A DNA stretch of 20,364 bases, taken from contig CAIRMY010000329.1 of assembly GCA_903879775.1 (NCBI GenBank), positions 1 through 20,364 on the forward strand. Direction: 5' to 3'. The DNA comes from an uncultured Bacteroidota bacterium (GTDB lineage: Bacteria > Bacteroidota > Bacteroidia > NS11-12g > UBA955). The translations under genes and the position numbers were made by a program. The notes below the pieces were generated by a model. The model was not told the origin of the DNA and made no database searches. It worked only from the letters and a program-made list of their open reading frames with translations. Of this stretch, positions 7,379 through 14,400 are shown in pieces; the stretch's first letter is position 1; each line of letters begins with the position of its first letter.

Positions 7379-7405
7379 GTTTTATTGGTTTATCAGGATT
7401 ATTGG
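7379..7405 (+). repeat. Left arm of an imperfect inverted repeat
   Basis: The 27-base arm beginning GTTTTATTGGTTTATCAGG pairs, by eye, with the reverse complement of 7539-7564 at about 21 positions. Further ATTATTGG-like units follow it to about 7445. The arms lie about 130 bases apart. It could be a decayed small mobile element, a low-complexity tract or a hairpin-forming spacer. Confidence 0.45.
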
Positions 7406-7530
7406 ATTATTGGAATAAAGGACTTATAGGTTTAGACGTTTATGTTGCATAGAAGTGTAGCCATTTAGATACGGTTCGTTGATTTTTGAAGTTTAAATTG
7501 AATTCGTGCCGAATCATATCATTTGATTGT

Positions 7531-7538
7531 TAAATTTG
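7531..7538 (+). promoter_or_regulatory. -7 element of the recombinase gene
   Basis: TAAATTTG matches TAnnTTTG and lies 28 bases before the TTG start at 7567. No convincing -33 is present at the expected distance, so the promoter would be weak or would need help. Confidence 0.4.
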
Positions 7539-7564
7539 CCCATAAGCCTACAAACCCATAAAAC
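7539..7564 (-). repeat. Right arm of the imperfect inverted repeat
   Basis: Read on the minus strand it begins GTTTTATGGGTTTGTAGGC and resembles 7379-7405. It occupies almost the whole predicted 5' leader of the recombinase mRNA, ending 2 bases before the TTG start. Confidence 0.45.
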
Positions 7565-7566
7565 AA

Positions 7567-8439
7567 TTGTCATCCTGGCAAACCTATATCGACGATTTTA
7601 TCCATTACTTGGAGAAGAATAAACGAATGAGCTTACATACCACTGTGGCCTACAGAGGTGATTTAGAGCAGTTCTTAGCCTATTTAGGCACTATTGGAAC
7701 GCCGGGCTTGCAACAACTCAAATCTATTCACGTACGTGGCTGGATGTCAGACATGATGCAAAACAAGATTGCGCCAAGAAGTATCCACCGGAAAATCTCC
7801 AGTTTACGATCGTTGGTAAAGCACCTCAGAAAAGATGGCTTTCTAGACCACGATCCGCTAATCAAAATTTCCGTTCCTAAAACACCGAAGCACCTTGTGA
7901 AAGATATTCCTGCAGAGGATTTAAAAAATCTGTTTGACAGATATCCATGGAATGAAGTTGAAACGGGTGAACGCGACAGATTGTTGTTGTTACTGTTTTA
8001 CACATCTGGAATGCGATTGTCGGAATTGATAGGACTCAAAACTTCCGATGTAGATTTATCGAGAAATAGCATTAGAGTGTTGGGAAAGAGAAACAAAGTT
8101 CGCTTAATTCCATTGCACGACGAAGGAATCTATTTGCTCAAAGAATACATTGGCAAGATTCAAAAAGGCATGTTATTTACATTGGCCAACGGCGAACCTC
8201 TTTACCCTGTTTATGTTTATCGTTTGGTAAATCGATATCTCAAACTATTTTCAACGGCAGCAAAAACAAGTCCGCATGTGTTGCGACATTCTTTTGCAAC
8301 ACACATGCTTAATAACGGAGCCAATTTAATGGCCATTAAAGATATTTTGGGCCATGCAAATCTGTCGGCGACTCAAGTATACACAAAAAATTCTTTTGAG
8401 AAGTTGAAAAAAATTCATCAATTACATCCAAGAAAATAA
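7567..8439 (+). CDS. XerC/XerD-type tyrosine recombinase
   Basis: A 290-residue tyrosine recombinase of the Xer group that resolves chromosome dimers at dif sites with a partner recombinase. The N-terminal SAM-like DNA-binding domain covers about residues 1-100. The catalytic set is complete: Arg150 (TSGMRLSEL), Lys174 (VLGKRNK), His237 and Arg240 (SPHVLRHSFATH), His263 (LGHANL) and nucleophile Tyr272 (TQVYTK). The start is TTG at 7567. The in-frame stop at 7543 leaves no upstream ATG, and the first internal ATG (residue 21) would remove the first helix. The position between rpsU and hpf is the usual place of the core Xer gene in Bacteroidetes, which argues against a phage integrase. Whether it is XerC or XerD cannot be told. 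Confidence 0.9.
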   Translation: MSSWQTYIDDFIHYLEKNKRMSLHTTVAYRGDLEQFLAYLGTIGTPGLQQLKSIHVRGWMSDMMQNKIAPRSIHRKISSLRSLVKHLRKDGFLDHDPLIKISVPKTPKHLVKDIPAEDLKNLFDRYPWNEVETGERDRLLLLLFYTSGMRLSELIGLKTSDVDLSRNSIRVLGKRNKVRLIPLHDEGIYLLKEYIGKIQKGMLFTLANGEPLYPVYVYRLVNRYLKLFSTAAKTSPHVLRHSFATHMLNNGANLMAIKDILGHANLSATQVYTKNSFEKLKKIHQLHPRK

Positions 8440-8532
8440 CGAATAAACTTGTTTTTCTCATTTAAGTTTTAGAAATTGAAGTTGAAATCATCCATCAAGG
8501 GTGAAATGTCTAACCTAAAAAAACTAAAATTC

Positions 8533-8817
8533 ATGGAAATCACAATTCAAACCAGCCATGTAAGACCTAGCGAAAAGCTCATTGGCTTTATCGAAGGCAA
8601 AGTTCAAAAATTAGAAAAAATCTTCAACGGGGCCTTGAAAGCCAAGATTTTCCTAAAGACAGAGAATGCACACAAAAATCATAATAAAACCGTAGAGATT
8701 ATGATACACAGTGCCGGGAAAGACATATTTGCTTCAACGCGATCTGAGAAGTTCGAAATTGCACTTCAAAAAAGTGTTGCAGCGTTAAAAAGCCAGATTC
8801 GAAAAACAAAACGTTAA
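8533..8817 (+). CDS. hpf: Short ribosome hibernation promoting factor (HPF/RaiA)
   Basis: A 94-residue protein of the HPF/YfiA (RaiA) family that binds the decoding region of idle 30S subunits and blocks translation in stationary phase. The fold elements are visible: MEITIQTSHVRPSEKL, a helix IGFIEGKVQKLEKIF, strands AKIFLKTEN and KTVEIMIHS, and a basic C-terminal helix FEIALQKSVAALKSQIRKTK. It is the short form without the dimerisation tail. ATG 8533 is preferred, because the family starts at MEITIQT. In-frame ATG 8506 and TTG 8476 would add 9 or 19 polar residues. It follows the recombinase gene by 93 bases and ends in a long inverted repeat. No -7 element is clear upstream, so it may be cotranscribed with the recombinase gene. 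Confidence 0.9.
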   Translation: MEITIQTSHVRPSEKLIGFIEGKVQKLEKIFNGALKAKIFLKTENAHKNHNKTVEIMIHSAGKDIFASTRSEKFEIALQKSVAALKSQIRKTKR

Positions 8818-8851
8818 AAAAAAAGGGCTTTAAGCCCTTTTATTTTAACGT
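8811..8851. terminator. Bidirectional terminator between hpf and the RidA-family gene
   Basis: The core stem AAAAGGGCTT/AAGCCCTTTT has a one-base loop at 8831. An outer pair ACGTTAAAA (8811-8819) and TTTTAACGT (8843-8851) lengthens it, separated by short A/T bulges. A and T runs on both sides suit termination of both converging transcripts. The left arm overlaps the hpf stop codon. Confidence 0.85.
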
Positions 8852-8867
8852 TTATACATTGCCTTTG

Positions 8868-9281
8868 TTAAATCGTGGCAATGACTTTTAATTCTATTCC
8901 TATTGGTGTTGGTAAACAATTAATTTCCAATGTGGTTCTGCAAGGAGGATTCTCTGGGAAATACTCAGCCCATAAACGGTTGTATATTGGAAAATCATCT
9001 TTCATATTTGTAAGAAAAACCGTTACATCAACAATATTTTCCCAACTGCTTCCTGCATCTTCTAAAATCCATCTTACATTTTGAAAAACAGATCTGCATT
9101 GCGTTTCAATATCGTAACTAAGAATATTTCTATTTTCATCCAATTCAACACCAGGTATAACTTTAGTTCCTTTTTCTCTAGGACCAACACCACTTAAAAA
9201 CAACAAATTGCCTACACGACGTGCATGTGGGTAATGACCTACTGGTTCTGGAGCTTTGTTACTATTAATTGAATCACTCAT
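8868..9281 (-). CDS. RidA-family protein, probably 2-aminomuconate deaminase-like
   Basis: A RidA/YjgF/YER057c-family protein of 137 residues; members form trimers and hydrolyse enamines or imines in the cytosol. Arg115 in PPCRTTLEI corresponds to the substrate-binding Arg105 of E. coli RidA. The sequence APEPVGHYPHARRVG, LFLSGVGPREKGTKVIPG and the DFPIYNRLWAEYF segment follow the 2-aminomuconate deaminase branch (AmnD/NbaF), used in tryptophan breakdown via 3-hydroxyanthranilate. This is stronger than a generic RidA call, but I made it from memory of that subfamily. No kynurenine-pathway gene lies in the window. The gene starts 4 bases after the WD40 gene stop and is probably cotranscribed with it; it ends at the shared terminator. 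Confidence 0.85.
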   Translation of the reverse strand: MSDSINSNKAPEPVGHYPHARRVGNLLFLSGVGPREKGTKVIPGVELDENRNILSYDIETQCRSVFQNVRWILEDAGSSWENIVDVTVFLTNMKDDFPIYNRLWAEYFPENPPCRTTLEINCLPTPIGIELKVIATI

Positions 9282-9285
9282 AAGC

Positions 9286-10359
9286 TTATTTCTTCTTTTT
9301 ATCGATTGTTGTTTTTTCTGTTCCGTTTACTTTTCCTTCTTTTGAAGGGTATATTTTTTTAATTACGGGTTTCACCTTAATTGGTGTGATGTACATCGAT
9401 ACACCGTACATTGGTCCACTTTGAATGCTTGCGACAGCAATTTGAGATTGATCGAATGAAAAAGCAGCTTGACGCGCATTGGTGCCCATCGGTTGAATGT
9501 TTGTCATGCACTTACCTTCGTCAATGTTCCATAACTTAATTTCTCCATTGTTACAGGTACTTAACAAATATTTTCCATCGTTTGAAAATTGAACTGAAGT
9601 CACCTTCCATCCATGTCCTTTCAATCTTTTAATCTCTTTGGCAGTGGCTACATCCCACAAAATAATCTGTTTATCATCGCTACCACTGGCAATCATCTTT
9701 TTATTTGGAGATAAATCCAATGAATTTACACCAGCATTATGACCAACAAAAGTTTTCGTAACCTGTTTATTTCCATTGATTTGTTCGAAGGAAGTTTTAT
9801 TTGATGCAACAATGAATGACCCTTTTGCAGATGACAAAACAATGTCGTTGATTCGATTTCCATAATTGATTGCTTTTTCAGTTCTATTGTTTTCAAAAAC
9901 CAAGGCATCATAAGCTCTGATAGTGCCATCATATGAGCTACTGAATAAAAATTTACCTTCTTGATCAAATACCAATGAAGAAATTGTTTCTTTGTTCTCT
10001 CGGGCAGCGTAAACCAAGTTTCCTTTGACCAAATCATATACACGAACGGTAAAGTCTTTGGAACCAGTTGCAATTAATGTATTTTGGAAATTGAATGCAA
10101 TTGCAGTTACAGCACCAAAGTGCCCAGAAATGGTTCTTAAGTATTTAGGATAACCATTGGTGTCAACGGTATACAATCGAACGGTATTGTCCCAGCTACC
10201 AGTAGCCAAGTATTTCCCATCCTTTGAATAGGTAACCGATTCAACGGCAGCGTTGTGACCAGTTAAATTCTGTGAGAAATTTACTGCAGTATCTTGAGCA
10301 TTTAACTTGAAAACGCTCACAATCAACAAAGTAACCAATAGAAAAGTATTTTTTATCAT
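9286..10359 (-). CDS. Exported WD40 beta-propeller protein
   Basis: A 357-residue protein with a Sec signal peptide (residues 1-21, hydrophobic core LLVTLLIVSVF, likely cleavage around LNAQ) followed by about seven WD40 blades. Clear repeats begin with LTGHNAAVESV (33), ISGHFGAVTAI (about 78), ENKETISSLVF, FVGHNAGVNSL and LKGHGWKVTSV. The fourth and seventh blades are degenerate. Many blades end in the WD-like dipeptide region, for example ILWDV and KLWNI. The C-terminus is a lysine-rich tail. A seven-bladed propeller of this kind is a protein-binding platform in the periplasm or at the cell surface; the partner is unknown. A TATTTTTG element lies 17 bases upstream of the start. The downstream RidA-type gene is cytosolic, so shared function is not obvious. 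Confidence 0.87.
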   Translation of the reverse strand: MIKNTFLLVTLLIVSVFKLNAQDTAVNFSQNLTGHNAAVESVTYSKDGKYLATGSWDNTVRLYTVDTNGYPKYLRTISGHFGAVTAIAFNFQNTLIATGSKDFTVRVYDLVKGNLVYAARENKETISSLVFDQEGKFLFSSSYDGTIRAYDALVFENNRTEKAINYGNRINDIVLSSAKGSFIVASNKTSFEQINGNKQVTKTFVGHNAGVNSLDLSPNKKMIASGSDDKQIILWDVATAKEIKRLKGHGWKVTSVQFSNDGKYLLSTCNNGEIKLWNIDEGKCMTNIQPMGTNARQAAFSFDQSQIAVASIQSGPMYGVSMYITPIKVKPVIKKIYPSKEGKVNGTEKTTIDKKKK

Positions 10360-10376
10360 GAGAAATAAATTTTAAT

Positions 10377-10384
10377 CAAAAATA
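10377..10384 (-). promoter_or_regulatory. -7 element of the WD40 gene promoter
   Basis: On the minus strand TATTTTTG matches TAnnTTTG and ends 17 bases before the ATG. No -33 TTTG at the right distance was seen. It lies in the 73-base gap after the seven-gene operon. Confidence 0.4.
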
Positions 10385-10432
10385 CAAAATAAGCCGATAA
10401 AATTAGTCAGTGTGGATATTAAGTTAACCAAA

Positions 10433-11755
10433 TCAATCTAATTGCTCGGTTGTTTCATCGAAAACAATATCAAAATCTTTAAGTTGTTCTAAAATCATTG
10501 CACCCCAAGTGGTGTTAAAGGGCATCAAGCAGCCTCTTTCTAAAACCTGTCCCTTTAAGATAGCTTGAGCGCCTAAGGCCAATGGCAATCCAACTGTTTT
10601 AGCCATTGAAGTATGAGCTCCTCCCTCTCCAAAAACTTGTAGGGTTGAATAATGGCAAAATGTATGATGATTTTGTTTGTATGTGATTTTATGAATCATT
10701 ACAACTTCGTCTTTATCAGAATCCTGAAGCTTCCATTTCTCTTGTAAAATATTGAGTAAAATAATTGCATGCGATTGATTCTCCACAACTTTTTCAGTAT
10801 CACTCGATAAATCTAAATAAAGTAATTTCTCTTTAATTGCCGTATTCACATCCAAAGTATCTAACCATGTTTGAACATTTGAAAATGAGGTTAAATGAGA
10901 AAACCACTCTTGTCGGTTGTGAAACGTTAAATCTTGCCCATTTTCATCGTTTGTAAAACCAGCATCTACAAGTACTTGCCAAGCTTCGCAATAGCCTTTT
11001 CTTCTCAAAGTTCCACGCAGCATTGTTTTAACGTGCGGTAAATTATATTGCTCTAAATAGCTCAAACTATCTCGATTGGGGTATGCATCAAAGGAGCCAA
11101 AATTAGGGACATTTAAAGTTACAGAATTGGCAAAAAGCTCCATTGGCAATACTTGAAACTCTTTTCCATCTTTCAACCATTTGCTATGACTCCCTTGCCC
11201 GGCCAAAACAACATTCCTTGGATTCCATGTAAATTTATATTTCCAGGGATTCCCGGTACAATCTTCTTCGCGAATTAAACCGCCACAATAGCTTTCAAAT
11301 CCTATGATTTCACCACCCTTTTCTTGAATTTCAACAATGACTTTAGCAGCCGAAATATGATCAATTCCGGGGTCTAATCCAAGCTCATTCAAAAGAATAA
11401 TATTATTTTCCACTGCAACCTCATGCAGTGCTTTCATTTCGGGAGAAATGTAGGAGGCTGTTACCAAATGGGTCTTATGAAGGACACAAAAACGAGCCAC
11501 ATTAAAATGCATGCTTGGCGGCAAAACACTTACAATTAAATCTGACTGAACTACAATTTCTTGCAACGCATGAAAATCGCTCAAGTTGGTCGAAACAAAC
11601 TCGCAGTTTTCATTCTTTCCAAAAGATAAAAAATACCCTTCAAAATTTTGATCAAAAACAGTGACTTGCCAGTTATTTTCAATAGATTTATCTGCTAAAT
11701 AATCGATTAAATAACCTGCGCTACGACCTGCGCCAAGGATAGCAATTTTTTGCAT
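10433..11755 (-). CDS. Saccharopine dehydrogenase-like protein
   Basis: A 440-residue member of the saccharopine dehydrogenase (LYS9, glutamate-forming) family. The N-terminus is a Rossmann NAD(P) site with GAGRSAG at residues 8-14. Typical segments follow: SDLIVSVLPPSMH, VTASYISPEM, LLNELGLDPGIDH and FESYCGGL, then the C-terminal domain with LRGTLRRKGYCEAW. The family reaction is oxidation of saccharopine to 2-aminoadipate semialdehyde and glutamate in lysine breakdown, although several relatives act on other imino-acid conjugates, for example in polyamine synthesis. The length and the CGGL region favour the LYS9 type. It is the last gene of the minus-strand operon, 18 bases after the RNA methyltransferase gene. 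No other lysine-degradation gene is present. Confidence 0.88.
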   Translation of the reverse strand: MQKIAILGAGRSAGYLIDYLADKSIENNWQVTVFDQNFEGYFLSFGKNENCEFVSTNLSDFHALQEIVVQSDLIVSVLPPSMHFNVARFCVLHKTHLVTASYISPEMKALHEVAVENNIILLNELGLDPGIDHISAAKVIVEIQEKGGEIIGFESYCGGLIREEDCTGNPWKYKFTWNPRNVVLAGQGSHSKWLKDGKEFQVLPMELFANSVTLNVPNFGSFDAYPNRDSLSYLEQYNLPHVKTMLRGTLRRKGYCEAWQVLVDAGFTNDENGQDLTFHNRQEWFSHLTSFSNVQTWLDTLDVNTAIKEKLLYLDLSSDTEKVVENQSHAIILLNILQEKWKLQDSDKDEVVMIHKITYKQNHHTFCHYSTLQVFGEGGAHTSMAKTVGLPLALGAQAILKGQVLERGCLMPFNTTWGAMILEQLKDFDIVFDETTEQLD

Positions 11756-11773
11756 TTTACGAAAATACGAAAT

Positions 11774-12574
11774 TTAGTTGAGTCTTTGTCGAGTTGCCTC
11801 ATACATCAACACGGCCGATGCAACAGAAACATTCAGACTATCTACTTGACCTAACATTGGAATGTTAATATTCTGACCCATTCTTCTCCAAATATCAGAT
11901 AAACCTTGGTGTTCAGTGCCCACAACAAGGGCAACCCCACCGGTTAAATTGGCATCGAAAACGGAAATAGATTCCTCCATAAAAGTGGAAAATATGCAAA
12001 TCTTTTTTTGATTAAATACTTCAATTGCTTTTTCACTGCTGCAAAGAATAATCGGAACAGTAAAAACACAACCGAGGCTATTTCGAATCACGTTGGGGTG
12101 AAAAATGTCTACAAGCTCATCACAAACAATCAGCGCCGAGATATTAGAAGCATCGGCCGTTCTTAAGATTGCGCCCAAATTTCCTGGTTTTTCAACCGCT
12201 TCAGCAACAAAGTAAAGTCCCTCCGAATCAATATCATCTAATGAATTTTTACGATTTGGATAGGCCACCAAGGCAATGGCGTTTTCAACACCCCCACGGT
12301 AGGCCAAAGAATCAAAAATCGCCCCAGAAAGTGAATAAACTCTATTAAAATCGAGCACATTGGCGCCAATTTTCTGACTCAATATTTCTACAGAAACAAT
12401 ATCAGAGCAAAAACCAAATTCCACAATCTGATACCCACCAGCAATGCATAAACGAATTTCATTTAATCCTTCTACAATAAAAACACCTTCTTTTTTTCGG
12501 GCACGATTCTTTTCTTGAAGCAATTTCACACGCTTCACCCAATCGTTTTGAAAACTACTAATTTCTCTAATCAT
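11774..12574 (-). CDS. SpoU-family (SPOUT) 23S rRNA/tRNA 2'-O-methyltransferase
   Basis: A 266-residue RNA 2'-O-ribose methyltransferase of the SpoU/TrmH branch of the knotted SPOUT superfamily. An N-terminal substrate-binding domain (FQNDWVKRVKLLQEK, GVFIVEGLNEI) precedes the catalytic domain, which has all three motifs: EKPGNLGAILRTADAS (motif 1), VVGTEHQGLS (motif 2) and IPMLGQVDSLNVSVASAV (motif 3, which forms the knot and binds SAM). Domain order resembles RlmB/TsnR-type enzymes; the modified nucleotide cannot be deduced. The start is ATG 12574, which overlaps the stop of the DUF4199 gene as ATGA. An in-frame TTG at 12598 would only add residues without family support. Translation is therefore probably coupled to the upstream gene. 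Confidence 0.92.
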   Translation of the reverse strand: MIREISSFQNDWVKRVKLLQEKNRARKKEGVFIVEGLNEIRLCIAGGYQIVEFGFCSDIVSVEILSQKIGANVLDFNRVYSLSGAIFDSLAYRGGVENAIALVAYPNRKNSLDDIDSEGLYFVAEAVEKPGNLGAILRTADASNISALIVCDELVDIFHPNVIRNSLGCVFTVPIILCSSEKAIEVFNQKKICIFSTFMEESISVFDANLTGGVALVVGTEHQGLSDIWRRMGQNINIPMLGQVDSLNVSVASAVLMYEATRQRLN

Positions 12575-13131
12575 TCTTGAGTTTCGCGTTTCAACCAATC
12601 ATTTTTATCGGCTTTAAACATTGTAAAGCGTGCAATGAGCAAAGCAGTCAAAGCGTTAGAAACAAAAAGACCAAACATTTGAGGGATAAGATAGCTAAAA
12701 GAACTAGGGTTGATTGCTTGTATCATTTCATCTTTTTGTTTGGTTGAATACAATTTACCCATGTATCTAAAACCTTCAATCATCTGTTTACGCAAAATAT
12801 CAATGCTACTTTGCAAAACTTCATCACTTGTTGTATAAATAATGAACTCTGCTAAACCAGAGATTGACACAATGATTAAAATTGTGAGCATTGCGCTTTT
12901 GAGTGCTCTCCAATATTTAAAATCTTTGCTAAACAATTGTCGCTCAGCTCTCCCACCGAACATCATAGCCGCATAAATTGGCAAAAAAGACAACATTGGG
13001 TAATATGGAGTAAAACGAAGCTGCCAATGACCACTGGCAAAAAACACCATTTTCACCAAGAATAATAGCATTCCAGCCAACAATCCATGGATCACAGCAG
13101 GCCTCAATTTTATGGATGTTAGCGATATCAT
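12571..13131 (-). CDS. DUF4199 family membrane protein
   Basis: A 186-residue inner-membrane protein with about four hydrophobic segments (near residues 13-33, 45-60, 80-100 and 150-170) and a polar stretch rich in Lys, Glu and Gln between the third and fourth. The arrangement and the segment FLPIYAAMMFGGRAER match the Bacteroidetes DUF4199 family, whose function is unknown to me. The start codon directly follows the stop of the dihydroorotase-like gene (TAA then ATG), and its own stop overlaps the start of the RNA methyltransferase gene. In Bacteroidetes this family often lies beside the dihydroorotase-like and BatA-like genes, so the grouping here looks ancestral. Confidence 0.83.
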   Translation of the reverse strand: MISLTSIKLRPAVIHGLLAGMLLFLVKMVFFASGHWQLRFTPYYPMLSFLPIYAAMMFGGRAERQLFSKDFKYWRALKSAMLTILIIVSISGLAEFIIYTTSDEVLQSSIDILRKQMIEGFRYMGKLYSTKQKDEMIQAINPSSFSYLIPQMFGLFVSNALTALLIARFTMFKADKNDWLKRETQE

Positions 13132-14400
13132 TTAGTTTTGATTTAATTTTCCTTTACAAAATGTTGCAACCACTTTGCCTTGTTTGCTTTGATTTAAGCC
13201 AAGGACATTGTAAGCTTTACTTCCTTTGTTTTGGTTTGTCAATTCTAACATTTCAGTTGCCTTGAAGAATGTTAAATTTGCATCTGAACCAACTGCCAAA
13301 GTTTGAATTGGAAGATTGTAAAAATTACAAGCTCCAACAGTTAATGCCTGAATGGCTTTATCGAGGTGTTTCTCTCCGAAAGCTTCTAACAATAGTGGAA
13401 AGAATGATGGAAGCGTTGCCGTACCAAAATGAGCATAATCAAATTCCACATTTTTCGATTCAATATCACTTGGTAAATGATTGCTCATGATTGCATCAAT
13501 TGTGCCGTCTAAAACAGCATCTACCAACGCTTTTCTGTCGGCTTCAGTTCTCAATGGTGGCAATACTTTATAATTTTCGTCGAATTCACCAACGGCGTTC
13601 TCGGTATAAACTAAATTCATGATAGGAACAGCCACTCGAACATTTATTTGATTGGCTTTGGCTTTACGCACTATTTCAACAGATTCTTTACAACTGATGC
13701 CTATAATTTTCACTGGGGTATTCAACCATTTCGCCATTTCTAAGTCTGCCAACAAGGAAATCGTTTCACTCGCAAAAGGCAATCCTTTTAAACCCAAATT
13801 TACATTCATAAATCCTTCGTTCACACTGCCACCTGTCACCAATTTTCCCTCAAAAGGGAAGTGCAAATATGGAATATCGAGAGAGGCACAATATTGCATG
13901 AGTTTACTTCTGAGGGACACTGAAGCGCTCGGAACAACACCATCTGTTTGTCCAACAGCACCAACTTTATGCATCTCATAAACTTCTGCCATTTCTTTTC
14001 CTTCGCGCTTCTCTGACGACAAACCTAAAGGAAGGATATTCACAGTTAACTGTTTTGCTTGAACCAATGTTTGACCAATTAAGCTCGAATTTTCTGGCAA
14101 AGGATCTGTTCCACACATTGCAGCTACCGATGTAAAACCACCGAGTTGAGCTGCTCTGGCCAACGAGGTCAGCGACTCTTTCCAAAGTTCACCAGGATCT
14201 GGACAATTGGCAAAAACGTCGATCCATCCCAGAGAAACAGAAAGTCCATCTGCTTGAAACACTTCAGCATTGGGCACCATTATTGAACGATCGATATTCT
14301 TAAAGATACCATTTTCAATATGAATATCAACCACTTGATTGTTCCAAGTGCTGTTGATATCTACAATTTTTACGGATTTAATGATGATTTCACTGATCAT
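13132..14400 (-). CDS. Dihydroorotase-like protein, apparently without a metal site
   Basis: A 422-residue amidohydrolase-fold homologue of type I dihydroorotase (pyrimidine synthesis). Overall family structure is clear: VSLGWIDVFANCPDPGE, GGFTSVAAM, VLPPLRTEADRKALVDAV, AIMSNHLPSDIESK and VGSDANLTFF. The metal ligands are gone. The HxH pair is Phe63/Asn65, the later His ligands align with Gly234 and Ile260, and the catalytic Asp of TDHAPH is Asn307. It is therefore probably not a dihydroorotase by itself. By analogy with the inactive PyrC-like subunit that holds aspartate carbamoyltransferase in some bacteria, a structural role is possible. The start overlaps the BatA-like gene stop as ATGA, and the reading frame is intact, so it is not a pseudogene. 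Automatic annotation as active PyrC would mislead. Confidence 0.9.
   Translation of the reverse strand: MISEIIIKSVKIVDINSTWNNQVVDIHIENGIFKNIDRSIMVPNAEVFQADGLSVSLGWIDVFANCPDPGELWKESLTSLARAAQLGGFTSVAAMCGTDPLPENSSLIGQTLVQAKQLTVNILPLGLSSEKREGKEMAEVYEMHKVGAVGQTDGVVPSASVSLRSKLMQYCASLDIPYLHFPFEGKLVTGGSVNEGFMNVNLGLKGLPFASETISLLADLEMAKWLNTPVKIIGISCKESVEIVRKAKANQINVRVAVPIMNLVYTENAVGEFDENYKVLPPLRTEADRKALVDAVLDGTIDAIMSNHLPSDIESKNVEFDYAHFGTATLPSFFPLLLEAFGEKHLDKAIQALTVGACNFYNLPIQTLAVGSDANLTFFKATEMLELTNQNKGSKAYNVLGLNQSKQGKVVATFCKGKLNQN

Larger units (their letters stand above)
7369..7566. other. Gene-free stretch between rpsU and the recombinase gene
   Basis: This 198-base stretch has no credible ORF or tRNA. 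Its left part (7379-7445) is a run of diverged short units ending in GG, such as TTTATTGG and ATTATTGG. Its right end holds a similar unit in opposite orientation, next to a TAAATTTG element (7531-7538) that may drive the recombinase gene. Confidence 0.6.

Noticed and set aside
7379..7445. CRISPR array
   Set aside because: Units are 8-9 bases, contiguous and diverged, with no spacers and no cas genes.
7567..8439. Recombinase as a phage or integron integrase
   Set aside because: It sits between rpsU and hpf as the core Xer gene does in this phylum, has standard Xer length, and no att site, cargo or tRNA flank is seen.
8811..8851. Riboswitch or small RNA
   Set aside because: It lies between convergent gene ends and is a simple near-perfect hairpin with A/T runs, as expected for a bidirectional terminator.
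9726..10073. 115-codon open frame overlapping the WD40 gene on the same strand
   Set aside because: It is a shifted frame inside clear WD40 repeats.
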